Source: Pseudoduganella ginsengisoli (GTDB lineage Bacteria > Pseudomonadota > Gammaproteobacteria > Burkholderiales > Burkholderiaceae_D). From it: a stretch of DNA of 64,000 nucleotides. The stretch spans positions 124,001 to 188,000 of the forward strand of contig NZ_WNLA01000001.1 of the NCBI RefSeq assembly GCF_009720865.1. Reading direction: 5' to 3'. Positions within the stretch are counted from its first letter, which is position 1. Each line of letters opens with the position of its first letter. The notes beneath the pieces were generated by a model. That model had not been told where the DNA came from. It saw only the letters and a list, made by a program, of their open reading frames with translations, and made no database searches. Position numbers and translations under genes: made by a program. Below, piece by piece: positions 52,938-61,066 of this stretch.

Positions 52938-53855
52938 ATGGATAAATTGCGCAGCATGGAAATCTTTGTCGCTGTCGTGGATGCGGGCAGCTTTACGCAC
53001 GCCGCCGACACCTTCCGCATTTCGCCCGTCATGGTGGGCAAGCACATCAAGGCATTGGAAACTTTGCTGGGTGCGCGGCTGCTGGCGCGCACAACGCGCC
53101 GCCAAAGCTTGACGGAAATCGGCCGCCAGTACGCGGACCAGTGCCGCGCCATTCTTGCGCAAATACGGCAGGCGGAAACCGGGGCGGAAGCCATGCGGGC
53201 CGCACCACGGGGCAAGTTGAAAATCACGGCGCCCGTGTCATTTGGCAGCGAGTGGGTCAGCCCCGCCATGACCGATTATTTGCGCGCGCACCCGGAAGTG
53301 AGCCTGGATTTGAATTTGAATGACCGCGTGGTGGACTTGGTCGATGAAGGGTACGACGCGGCCATCCGCATTGGCGACCTCGATGACTCATCGATGGTGG
53401 CGCGGCCATTGCGGCCGTACGCGATGGCGATTTGTGCATCGCCCGCCTACCTGGAACAGCATGGCGTGCCGCGCACGCCGGCCGATCTGGTGCACCACGA
53501 ATGCCTGGACTTCATGCAGTGGACGCCGCAAATGCGCTGGCGGCTGCGCGAAGCCAATGGCGAGCGCAGTGCGGCAAAACCACGGGAAAGCCGCTTCCGC
53601 TCCAGCAGCGGCCAAGCGTTGCGCATGGCGGCGCTCAACGGTTTTGGCCTGGTGATGCAGGCTGAGTTATTGCTGGCGCAGGATATCGCTGCGGGACGGC
53701 TGGTGCCTGTGCTGGCCGACTGCCTGCCGGTGCCCCGCCCCATGCATCTGGTGTATCCGCGCGACCGCCAGCCTACGCCGAAGCTGGCGACGTTCATTGA
53801 ATTTATGCTGGAGCGGTTTGGCCCTTCCGCTCCGCTTCCTTACCAGATTTTATAA
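52938..53855 (+). CDS. LysR-family transcriptional regulator
   Basis: This 305-residue regulator has an N-terminal HTH (VVDAGSFTHAADTFRISPVM) and a CrgA-like effector domain (GKLKITAPVSFGSEWVSPAM). It is divergent from SDR paralog 1 and its end overlaps that of SDR paralog 2 by 16 bases, tail to tail. LysR regulators commonly control the adjacent divergent gene. The effector is unknown. Confidence 0.93.
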   Translation: MDKLRSMEIFVAVVDAGSFTHAADTFRISPVMVGKHIKALETLLGARLLARTTRRQSLTEIGRQYADQCRAILAQIRQAETGAEAMRAAPRGKLKITAPVSFGSEWVSPAMTDYLRAHPEVSLDLNLNDRVVDLVDEGYDAAIRIGDLDDSSMVARPLRPYAMAICASPAYLEQHGVPRTPADLVHHECLDFMQWTPQMRWRLREANGERSAAKPRESRFRSSSGQALRMAALNGFGLVMQAELLLAQDIAAGRLVPVLADCLPVPRPMHLVYPRDRQPTPKLATFIEFMLERFGPSAPLPYQIL

Positions 53856-54439
53856 GTCTGTCCGGTCTGCGCGCCTTCCACGCTGCGCGCATACGCCAGC
53901 GCCACGCGGCTGGCCGCCACTGTTTCAAAGCCGGGGAACAAGTGGCCGTATGCTTCCTTCGATTCCGTCAGCAAGCCCGGCGCCACTGCATTGATGCGGA
54001 TGCCGCGCGCCAGTTCAATCGCGGCGCCCCGCACAAAGCCTTCCACGGCGGAATTCGACGTGACGGCATTGGTCGCATGGTTGATGGGGTGATACACGTC
54101 GATGCCGCTGGTCAGCGTGATGGAACCGCCATCGTTCAACGCATGCTGGGCCGCCAGCGCCACGTGGACTTGCCCCATCAGCTTGCTGTTGAGGCCAACG
54201 CGGAAACGTTCCGGCGTCATGCCGGCCAACGGTTCCAGCGCCATGATGCCGGCCGCCACTACCACCGCATCGGCCTTGCCTGCCCGCTTGAACAGCGCCT
54301 GGACCTGCCCGTAATCCGTGATGTCGGCCTGCAGCTGGCCGCTGCTCTTGCCAACCGTGACGATGTCGTGGCGGCGTCCCAGTTCTTCCACGATGGCCTT
54401 GCCGACTGTGCCGGCGCCGCCAATGACGATAACTTTCAT
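53840..54439 (-). CDS. Atypical short-chain dehydrogenase (paralog 2)
   Basis: This 199-residue protein is nearly collinear with paralog 1 (MKVIVIGGAGTVGKAIVEEL versus MKKVIVIGATGTIGKAVVEE). Both end in QTYK-[VI]-W. The YxxxK motif is also absent (NAVTSNSAVEGFVRG). ATG 54439 is chosen because the longer frame adds an unrelated leader. The 3' end overlaps the LysR gene. Its promoter region resembles that of paralog 1. Confidence 0.85.
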   Translation of the reverse strand: MKVIVIGGAGTVGKAIVEELGRRHDIVTVGKSSGQLQADITDYGQVQALFKRAGKADAVVVAAGIMALEPLAGMTPERFRVGLNSKLMGQVHVALAAQHALNDGGSITLTSGIDVYHPINHATNAVTSNSAVEGFVRGAAIELARGIRINAVAPGLLTESKEAYGHLFPGFETVAASRVALAYARSVEGAQTGQTYKIW

Positions 54440-54475
54440 GCCCACTCCTTTAGTGTGTTGTTGATAAGGTTGCAA

Positions 54476-54553
54476 TGCGCAGCCAGTATCGTTGCAATCA
54501 CCGAAGGAATAAATGCGTGTACAGGAACTAATTTGCTAACCAAAAATTAGCAA
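54476..54553. promoter_or_regulatory. Duplicated promoter segment of SDR paralog 2
   Basis: This segment shares GCAGCCAGTATCG and GAAGGAATAAATGCGT with the region upstream of SDR paralog 1. It then shares an [AG]TTAG[CT]AATCA stretch that ends at the LysR start codon in the first copy. Here the matching triplet reads AAG, so no start codon remains. A 7-bp inverted repeat CTAATTT/AAATTAG (54528-54550) is also present. Confidence 0.6.
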
Positions 54554-55189
54554 TCAAGGCGCTGCGTGCACCTGGCGCGCGGCGCGCAATACCTGGCCGT
54601 TCTGGTACAGCACCAGTCCCGTCACCTTGCCGCCGGCATCGCGCTCGAACTGCATTTCAGCGGTCACCACGTCATAGGCAAAACGGTCTGTTCTGCCTTC
54701 CATCGCAAAAACAGGCAGCGCGGGCTGCTCATTCAATTTGACGGTCAATTGCCCTGCGCGGGCCTGGACGCTGAAATTCAGCGGCGGCATGGCTGACACG
54801 TAGGCGCCGCCAAACGCTTCCTGCGTCACGGCAGGATCCATGGCTTGCGCGGGCGGCGCTTTCCCAGTGCGCTGGCCTTCCAGTACCGCACCACGCTGGC
54901 GCAACGTCACCGCCGCGACCTTGCCCTGCTCGCGCGTGAACGTGAATTCCGCGCCGGCGCCCGGGAACGTGAAGACATCCGGTGCAGCTGCCGTCAGCGG
55001 CATAAACGGCTGGCCTGTCAGGCGGCCATACAACTGCCCATCTTGCGCGACAAAAGTGAATGCGCCTTTCCCTTCGAGACGGTAGACGCCGTTATAGGCT
55101 GCCAGCGCGGCGGTATCGGTTTGTGCTTGCACGGATGTGGCAACGCAGGCGAAGGCTGCGCACAGGATGGTGTGGCGGAGAATTGGCAC
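54554..55189 (-). CDS. Secreted protein with two DUF3471-like repeats
   Basis: This 211-residue protein has a signal peptide (start MPILRHTILCAAFACVATSV, end QAQ). It has two similar beta-rich units. The first runs from YNGVYRLEGKGAFTF to LRQRGAVLEGQR, the second from FGGAYVSAMPPLNFSV to LYQNGQVLRAAR. The pattern fits DUF3471, often found attached to beta-lactamase-like enzymes, but here it stands alone. The start is GTG with GGGAG upstream. Function is unknown. Confidence 0.72.
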   Translation of the reverse strand: MPILRHTILCAAFACVATSVQAQTDTAALAAYNGVYRLEGKGAFTFVAQDGQLYGRLTGQPFMPLTAAAPDVFTFPGAGAEFTFTREQGKVAAVTLRQRGAVLEGQRTGKAPPAQAMDPAVTQEAFGGAYVSAMPPLNFSVQARAGQLTVKLNEQPALPVFAMEGRTDRFAYDVVTAEMQFERDAGGKVTGLVLYQNGQVLRAARQVHAAP

Positions 55190-55347
55190 GGCGGCTCCCG
55201 AAAAAGGTCAGCCGCGAGGATAGCGGAATTCGTGCGGCGGCACATACGCAAATTGTCACCGCACGCCAAACATAGCCTTGGGCCAGCGGCATCCGCGCCG
55301 CTGGCCTCATCAGCGTAACTGATTACTGGCTTATTTACTGGCTTTAT

Positions 55348-56814
55348 TTACTGGCTTATTTGCTGGCTCACTTGCTGGTTAACTTGCGCCAGTTGCGGCG
55401 AAGGCTGCCAGCCCGCGCCCAGCGCGCGCGCCACTGCCACCGTGGCCAGCAAGCGCTGCGTCGTGATTTGCGCGGCAGCGCGGTCGGCTGCCAGCGCGCT
55501 GCGCTGGGCATCCGTCACATCCAGGTACGTCGACAAACCGCGCTCATAGCGGGCCCGCGCCACCAGATACGCGCGGGTGGCCGCGTCACGCGACTGTGCC
55601 TGCACTTGCTGCTGCTTCTGTTTTTGCTGCACGTCGGACAGTGCATCTTCCACTTCGCGCAGCGCCGTCAACAGCTTGCCTTCGTGGTTGGCCAGCGCTT
55701 CTTCATAGCGCGCCTTGGCCAGCTTCAGGTTGGCGTCATTGCGGCCACTGTCAAACACGGGCAGCGACAAGGCCAGAGGACCAATGCTGAACTGGCGCGA
55801 CGCACCTTTGGTGATGTCGCCCAGACTCTCGGAAGCAAAGCCGAAATTGCCCGTCAAACTGATCGACGGATAAAACGCGGCTTCGGCCACGCCGATCTGC
55901 GCATTCGATGCGCGCAGCGCCGCCACGCTGCCCGCCAGGTCAGGACGCTGCGACAGCAGGCTGGCCGGCAAGCCGACGGGAATCGATGGCGGCTGCGGCA
56001 AGGCTGCCGTACCAGCAGGCAGTTGCATGCTGGACGGCGAAGCGCCCGTCAGCACGGCCAGGCTGTGTTCCAATGCATTGCGCTGGCGCTGCGCTTCCTG
56101 CAAATCCGCTTCCGCATTGGCGCGTTCGATGCGGGCGCGCGATGTATCGAGTTCATTCGACAGGCCCGCATTGAAGCGCGCATTGACCAGTTCTTCCGTT
56201 TCGCGGCGGGTATCCAGTGCGCCATTCAAGATGGCGATTTCCGCATCGAGGCCGCGCAATTGCCAGTAATTCGACGCCACTTGCGCCGACAACATCAGCA
56301 TCACGCCGTCGCGGTCAGCCTCAAGCGCCAGCGCTTGCGCATCGGACGCTTCGACCAGGCGGCGCACGCGGCCCCACAGGTCGATTTCATACGACAGCGA
56401 TGCGCCGGCCGTGTAGTTGTCGCCATGGATGGAACGGTGGCCCAGCGCGATACCTTGCGACGTGTTGGCCGATGTACGCGAATTCGATACGCCCGCGCCA
56501 ACGCTGACCGCGGGGCCCTGGCTGGACTTCACCACGCCCAGCTGCGCCTGCGCCTGCAGCAAGCGCTGCGCGGCGGCTTTGACGGTCGGGTTGTCACGCA
56601 GCGCGCTTTGCTCCAGGCGGTTCAGCGTGTCATCGCCGTACACGGTCCACCACTGCGCCGGCAGGTGCGCTTCTGACGCGGCGCCTTGCGCATGGCGGAA
56701 GTTCGCATCCGCGACATTCTTGGGTGCGGAAAATTCAGGACCGACCGTGGCGCAGCCAGTCAGCGCGAGCGTCGCAGCAGTAACGGCAGCAGCCAGAGTA
56801 ATACGTTTAAACAT
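55348..56814 (-). CDS. Outer-membrane efflux factor (OprM/NodT family lipoprotein)
   Basis: This 488-residue TolC-type outer-membrane channel has lipobox LTGC and the NodT-family start ATVGPEFSAP. Two repeat halves of coiled-coil helices are visible (LLQAQAQLGVVKSSQG in the first, LKLAKARYEEALANHEG in the second). It forms the exit duct of a tripartite pump with the two genes upstream. It starts 14 bases after the MFS gene ends. A run of related GCTTATTT-containing bases at its 3' end encodes the repetitive QQVSQQISQ tail. Confidence 0.94.
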   Translation of the reverse strand: MFKRITLAAAVTAATLALTGCATVGPEFSAPKNVADANFRHAQGAASEAHLPAQWWTVYGDDTLNRLEQSALRDNPTVKAAAQRLLQAQAQLGVVKSSQGPAVSVGAGVSNSRTSANTSQGIALGHRSIHGDNYTAGASLSYEIDLWGRVRRLVEASDAQALALEADRDGVMLMLSAQVASNYWQLRGLDAEIAILNGALDTRRETEELVNARFNAGLSNELDTSRARIERANAEADLQEAQRQRNALEHSLAVLTGASPSSMQLPAGTAALPQPPSIPVGLPASLLSQRPDLAGSVAALRASNAQIGVAEAAFYPSISLTGNFGFASESLGDITKGASRQFSIGPLALSLPVFDSGRNDANLKLAKARYEEALANHEGKLLTALREVEDALSDVQQKQKQQQVQAQSRDAATRAYLVARARYERGLSTYLDVTDAQRSALAADRAAAQITTQRLLATVAVARALGAGWQPSPQLAQVNQQVSQQISQ

Positions 56815-56828
56815 GATGCTATCCTTTT

Positions 56829-58424
56829 TCAGTGTGCGCCGGCGCCGCCGCCGGAAGGGGATTTCACTTCATCCGACAGCCACATCACGAGGATGCACGC
56901 CATCAGGATCGCGCTGACAATAAAGAAGCCGTCGTTGTAGGCCATCACATACGATTCACGGCGCACGATGCTGTCGATGGCTTTCAGCGCCTTATCGCTT
57001 GCCGCGGCGGCATCAATGCCTTTGGCGATAAACGATTGCGTCATCGCGGCCAGGCGTTCCTGCACGGCAGGCGAGAACGACGTGATGGCTTCGCCCAGAC
57101 GCTCCGAGTGGAAGTGTTCGCGCTGCGTCAGCGACGTGGCCAGCAGTGCGATGCCGACGGAACCACCGAGGTTGCGGGTCATGTTGAACAGGCTCGATGC
57201 GGACGGCATGTCCTTTGGCGCAATACCCTGCATCGCGAAGTTCGACAACGTCAGCATGACGAAAGGCTGGCCCAGTGCACGCACCACTTGCGACAGCAGC
57301 AGCTGGTCGTAACCCGTCGATGCATCCATGTACGCATTCATCAGGCACGACACGCCGAACATGAACAGGCCGAACGAGCACAGGATGCGGTTATCGATTT
57401 TCGACGACAGCTTCGCCACGAACGGCATGATGAACAATTGCGGCAAGCCGGCCCACATGATCACTTCACCAATTTGCATTGGCGTGTAGTTGGCGATCTG
57501 GCCCAGGTACAGCGGCAGCAGGAACGACGAACCATACAGCGCCATGCCGAATACTGCCGACAGTGCGGTCGCCACCAGGAAGTTGCGCTGGCCATACAGG
57601 CCCAGGTTCACGAACGGGTCGGGACGGGTGACGCTGGTGACAATCCAGCCCAGCAAGCCGACCAGCGCCAGCGCAGCAAAGGTCACGATGAATGCGGAAT
57701 CGAACCAGTCCTTGCTGTTGCCCTCTTCCAGGAAAATCGTCAGCGAGCCCAGGCCCAGCGCCATGAAGCCGATGCCGATCCAGTCTGCCTTGAACAGCAG
57801 GTGCAGCTGGTTTTTTTCCTTGTCGAGGCCATACGCGATACCGCAGATCAGCAGGATGCCTGGCACCCAGTTGATGTAAAAGATCGATGGCCAGCCATAC
57901 AGGTCGCTCAGGTAGCCGCCCAGCGTCGGGCCCATCGATGGCGCCAGCGTGGCCGTCAAGCCAAACACCGCCATGCCGACCGCGCGCTTCGATGGCGGCA
58001 GCTTGGCCATGACAAGGGTCATCGCCATCGGGATCAGTGCGCCGCCAGTAAAGCCTTGCGCCATGCGGAACACGATCATGCTTTGCAAGTTCCACGCGGC
58101 GCCGCACATCGTCGAGAACAGCAGGAACAGCGCCGTGGTGCCGATCATGTAGCGGCGCGGGCCGAACACGCGCGTCAGCAGCGCCGTCAGCGGAATCACG
58201 ATGATTTCCGCCACCAGGTAGGCGGTGGAAATCCACGAACCTTCTTCCTGCGTGGCGTTCAGCGTGCCAAGGATATCCTTCAGCGACGCGTTGGTGATCT
58301 GGATGTCGAGCACCGCCATGAACGCGCCCAGCATGCCGGCGGCCACGGCGATCCACGTGCGGGCGTCGACCTTCTGGCCTTCCACGGCCAGTTGCGGCGC
58401 TCTATCGAGGGTTGCACTGCTCAT
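56829..58424 (-). CDS. emrB: DHA2-family multidrug MFS exporter (EmrB type)
   Basis: This 531-residue inner-membrane antiporter has fourteen predicted helices. LDIQITNASLKDILGTL is the DHA2 motif after helix 1; PRRYMIGTTALFLLFS and GPTLGGYLSDLYGWPSIF follow. It works with the EmrA-like adaptor and the outer-membrane factor to expel toxic compounds. A GGGAG site precedes the start. A 182-bp spacer with a tandem array separates it from emrA. Confidence 0.95.
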   Translation of the reverse strand: MSSATLDRAPQLAVEGQKVDARTWIAVAAGMLGAFMAVLDIQITNASLKDILGTLNATQEEGSWISTAYLVAEIIVIPLTALLTRVFGPRRYMIGTTALFLLFSTMCGAAWNLQSMIVFRMAQGFTGGALIPMAMTLVMAKLPPSKRAVGMAVFGLTATLAPSMGPTLGGYLSDLYGWPSIFYINWVPGILLICGIAYGLDKEKNQLHLLFKADWIGIGFMALGLGSLTIFLEEGNSKDWFDSAFIVTFAALALVGLLGWIVTSVTRPDPFVNLGLYGQRNFLVATALSAVFGMALYGSSFLLPLYLGQIANYTPMQIGEVIMWAGLPQLFIMPFVAKLSSKIDNRILCSFGLFMFGVSCLMNAYMDASTGYDQLLLSQVVRALGQPFVMLTLSNFAMQGIAPKDMPSASSLFNMTRNLGGSVGIALLATSLTQREHFHSERLGEAITSFSPAVQERLAAMTQSFIAKGIDAAAASDKALKAIDSIVRRESYVMAYNDGFFIVSAILMACILVMWLSDEVKSPSGGGAGAH

Positions 58425-58440
58425 TACACGCTCCCGAACT

Positions 58441-58614
58441 CAATGGGCGATTAGTGGGTCAATTGATGGGTCAATTGATGGGTCAATTGATGGGTCAATT
58501 GATGGGTCAATTGATGGGTCAATTGATGGGTCAATTGATGGGTCAATTGATGGGTCAATTGATGGGTCAATTGATGGGTCAATTGATGGGCCAATTAATG
58601 GGTCAATTAATGGG
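58441..58614. repeat. 12-bp tandem array between emrA and emrB
   Basis: The unit GATGGGTCAATT occurs ten times without error (58465-58584), with diverged units at both edges. Each unit carries the palindrome TCAATTGA at its junction. In the reading frame of emrA the unit reads TTG-ACC-CAT-CAA (LTHQ). The emrA stop and one further stop come from CAA to TAA changes in the last two units, and another stop closes the frame at 58451-58453. The perfect units contain no stop in that frame. Confidence 0.95.
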
Positions 58615-59818
58615 CAGTCTTCTGTGCGTTCGCTTGCGCGGTCTTTTGCGCATTCGCCGCTGCCTGCGCCTTTTCATACGCGGCGGTTTCTTTCAGCGAC
58701 ACTTCGGCGATCACCGACATGCCTGGCACCAGGCGGCCTTGCAGTGCTTTCAAATCTTCCTGCTTGAACGTGATCTTGACTGGCACGCGCTGCACGATCT
58801 TGGTGAAGTTGCCGGTCGCGTTATCGGCCGGCAGCAGCGCAAATTGCGCGCCCGATGCGGGCGAGAAGCTGTCCACGCGGCCCACCAGTTCTTTGCCTGG
58901 CAGCGCATCGACGGTCAAGTGCACTGGCTGGCCTGCTTTCAGTTCAGCCAACTGGGTTTCCTTGAAATTGGCCGTCACCCACACGTTGTCTTGCACGATG
59001 GCCGTCAATTGCTGGCCGGGCTGGACGCGCTGCCCCACTTCCAGCGTGCGCTTGCCGATGCGGCCATCGACTGGCGCGACGATGCGGTTGTACGCCAATT
59101 GCTGCTGCGCGTCTTTCAACTGCACTTTCAAGACGTTCACTTGCGCCTTCAGCACTTCACGCGCCGCGGTGGCGGAACCGATTTGCGCCTTGGCCGCAGC
59201 AGCGCTGTCCTTGCGGGCTGCCAGGTCGGCCGTCGCGCTGGCGCGGGCGGCATTGGCGGCATCCAGCTCGGCTTTCGATACGGCTTTCATCTGGCTCGTA
59301 TACAGCTGGCCGAAACGCTCGGCGTCTTGCGTGGCGCGCACCAGCTGCGCCTGCGACTGCGCCACTTGCGCAGCGGCGGCGGAAGCTTGTGCATTGACTT
59401 GCGCGATTTGCGCATCGGCCTGCAGCACCTGCTGTTCGGTGGCGGCGATTTGCGCCTGGATTTGTTCGACGCGCACGGTCTGGTCGAATGGGTCCAGTTC
59501 AGCAATCACGTCGCCTGCTTTGACTACCTGGTTATCGTCGACCAGCACTTTGCTGACGACGCCGGCGATACGGCTCGACACCGGATGCACGTGGCCGGCG
59601 ACATAGGCATTTTCCGTTTCAACAAAGTTATGGCTGCGGTACCACATGCGGCCGCCGGCGCCTGCGGCTGCCAAGGCGATCAGGCCGGCAATGAGCACGA
59701 CACGCTTGTTCGATGGGGGCGCGCCTGCGGCTTGAGCTTGGGCCGCTGGGTTTGCATTGGGGCTTGGGACGGCGCTGAGCACTTTTTGCTCTGCTTGTTG
59801 GCTTTGCTGGGTCGGCAT
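58607..59818 (-). CDS. emrA: EmrA-type membrane fusion protein
   Basis: This 403-residue periplasmic adaptor has one N-terminal membrane segment (VVLIAGLIALAAAGAGG) and a lipoyl half (YVAGHVHPVSSRIAGVVSKV). A long alpha-helical hairpin follows, then the second lipoyl half and a beta-barrel (RIGKRTLEVGQRVQPGQQ). It links EmrB to the outer-membrane factor. ATG 59818 is preceded by GGAG and fits the promoter; the frame upstream starts only with TTG. The C-terminal tail (QANAQKTAQANAQKTAH) is itself repetitive and ends in the tandem array. Confidence 0.94.
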   Translation of the reverse strand: MPTQQSQQAEQKVLSAVPSPNANPAAQAQAAGAPPSNKRVVLIAGLIALAAAGAGGRMWYRSHNFVETENAYVAGHVHPVSSRIAGVVSKVLVDDNQVVKAGDVIAELDPFDQTVRVEQIQAQIAATEQQVLQADAQIAQVNAQASAAAAQVAQSQAQLVRATQDAERFGQLYTSQMKAVSKAELDAANAARASATADLAARKDSAAAAKAQIGSATAAREVLKAQVNVLKVQLKDAQQQLAYNRIVAPVDGRIGKRTLEVGQRVQPGQQLTAIVQDNVWVTANFKETQLAELKAGQPVHLTVDALPGKELVGRVDSFSPASGAQFALLPADNATGNFTKIVQRVPVKITFKQEDLKALQGRLVPGMSVIAEVSLKETAAYEKAQAAANAQKTAQANAQKTAH

Positions 59819-59851
59819 TACGCGCTCCAAATAATGAAATGGGATAGGTGC

Positions 59852-59880
59852 ATTATTCGTCAAGTCTTAGGCGAAGTCAA
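59852..59880 (-). promoter_or_regulatory. Promoter of the emr efflux operon
   Basis: On the minus strand TTGACT (59880-59875) and AATAAT (59857-59852) are 17 bases apart. The start would fall about 25 bases before emrA. The candidate TetR operator lies just upstream of the -35. Confidence 0.7.
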
Positions 59881-59881
59881 G

Positions 59882-59905
59882 AAATGAAACGATTGCATTT
59901 CATTT
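59882..59905. promoter_or_regulatory. Candidate TetR operator
   Basis: AAATGAAA (59882-59889) and TTTCATTT (59898-59905) form a perfect 8-bp inverted repeat with an 8-bp centre. It lies between the divergent emr and TetR promoters. Confidence 0.6.
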
Positions 59906-59909
59906 TATT

Positions 59910-59937
59910 TTGGACTAAAGTCCCTATCTGATAAGAT
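59910..59937 (+). promoter_or_regulatory. Promoter of the TetR gene
   Basis: TTGGAC (59910-59915) and TAAGAT (59932-59937) are 16 bases apart. The transcript would start about 20 bases before the regulator gene. Confidence 0.6.
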
Positions 59938-59963
59938 GTCTGTGCTCTTCCAGCCTGTACGCC

Positions 59964-60695
59964 ATGTCTAACGCCACTATTCAAGATTTGCTTTCCAAAC
60001 AAGAACTTAACTTCCCATGTCCGGGCGAGCATGTATTGCCGTGCCAGCGCAAGGCGCAGGGACGCCCCAAAGCCGCCGACGCGGAAGCGCGCTTGCAAGA
60101 ATTGATCGTGATTGCAGCCCAGCTGTTCATGGAAAAGGGCTATAACAAGGTCAGCCTGGAAATGATTGCCAAGCAAGCAAGGGTGGCAGTACGCACGATT
60201 TACGTGAAATTCGGCGGCAAGGCGGGGCTGTTTTCCGCTGTCATTGCTGCGGGGCGTACCCATTTCTTTGCCGACATGGACGACCTCGACACCACCACGC
60301 GGCCGCTGCGCGACGTACTGGCGGACTTTGGCCTGCATTTCCTGGACCTGGTGACGTCGCCAGTAGCGGTGGCGCTGCACCGGATTGTGATTGCGGAATC
60401 CCAGTCGACGCCGGAACTGGCGCGAGCGTATTACGACGTGGGGCCGCGCCAGACGCGGGAACAGATTGCGCGGCTGCTTTCCCGTCCGGACATCCGGGCC
60501 CAGCTGCGTGACGACGTGCCGGTGGAAATGCTGGCTGTGCAATTCCTCAACTGCCTGATGGGCGACCATATGGGCCGCTTGCTGTTCCAGCCGGACAGCG
60601 CGCCGGCGCCGGAAGTGATGCAGCGCCAGCTCAATATCGGGCTCGACATGTTTCTCGGCGGCGCATTGCGCCGCCCTGCCCCTGCTTCAGCGTAA
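59964..60695 (+). CDS. TetR-family regulator of the efflux operon
   Basis: This 243-residue regulator has a TetR HTH near residues 55-85 (VSLEMIAKQARVAVRTIYVK) after an unusually long N-terminal leader of about 35 residues containing two cysteines. The C-terminal ligand/dimer domain fits TetR_C types found with multidrug pumps. It is divergent from emrA and likely represses the pump by binding the palindrome between them. The start is supported by its promoter position; a shorter start near MEKGYNKVSL is unlikely. Confidence 0.9.
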   Translation: MSNATIQDLLSKQELNFPCPGEHVLPCQRKAQGRPKAADAEARLQELIVIAAQLFMEKGYNKVSLEMIAKQARVAVRTIYVKFGGKAGLFSAVIAAGRTHFFADMDDLDTTTRPLRDVLADFGLHFLDLVTSPVAVALHRIVIAESQSTPELARAYYDVGPRQTREQIARLLSRPDIRAQLRDDVPVEMLAVQFLNCLMGDHMGRLLFQPDSAPAPEVMQRQLNIGLDMFLGGALRRPAPASA

Positions 60696-60785
60696 CTTTT
60701 CCACGCTGACACAGCCGAATGTGCGGAAACGCACTGTGCATTTTTCCTGTTGGGCGCATCCTATACCTTTCAATTGGGAGGTTAT

Positions 60786-60968
60786 ATGAGCAAGTGTGAT
60801 CGGCTCGAATGGAGCAGGAAAGTGGCCTCGCTGAATGAGCGTATCAAGGGTTTCCAATCAAACCCAACCAAGGAACAGCTCGAGGCAGCCATAGACGAAT
60901 TACGCGCATACGCGGAAGCGGCGCGCTCTGGCGGGATAGAAATCCCGACCAGCTTTATTGCCAATTAA
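60786..60968 (+). CDS. Small hypothetical protein
   Basis: This 60-residue, mostly helical protein is charged (KVASLNERIKGFQSNPTKEQ, then LEAAIDELRAYAEAA). A strong GGGAGG site precedes ATG 60786. It contains one cysteine and no membrane segment. I do not recognise a family. It lies alone between the TetR and ECF genes, followed by a good terminator. Confidence 0.65.
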   Translation: MSKCDRLEWSRKVASLNERIKGFQSNPTKEQLEAAIDELRAYAEAARSGGIEIPTSFIAN

Positions 60969-61000
60969 AACAAACTACGCGGGTATGCACCCACTACGGA

Positions 61001-61023
61001 ACCGGGCACTGCCCGGTTTTTTT
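61001..61023 (+). terminator. Rho-independent terminator after the small gene
   Basis: ACCGGGC (61001-61007) and GCCCGGT (61011-61017) form a 7-bp stem with a 3-nt loop. Seven T residues follow, counting the last stem base. Confidence 0.9.
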
Positions 61024-61066
61024 GTCGGGTGTGCTTTCCGTAGCGTAATTTGGGGTAAGCTGAGGT

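Noticed and set aside
53840..53855. Overlap of SDR paralog 2 and LysR gene ends considered as a frameshift or annotation error.
   Set aside because: Both proteins end with their family's normal C-terminus, so a genuine 16-base tail-to-tail overlap is the better explanation.
58412..59887. Plus-strand open frame of 491 codons through the tandem array, giving MGQL repeats, antisense to emrA.
   Set aside because: It begins at a TTG, runs antisense to a clear EmrA gene and its long length results from the tandem unit lacking stops. No family features in the rest.
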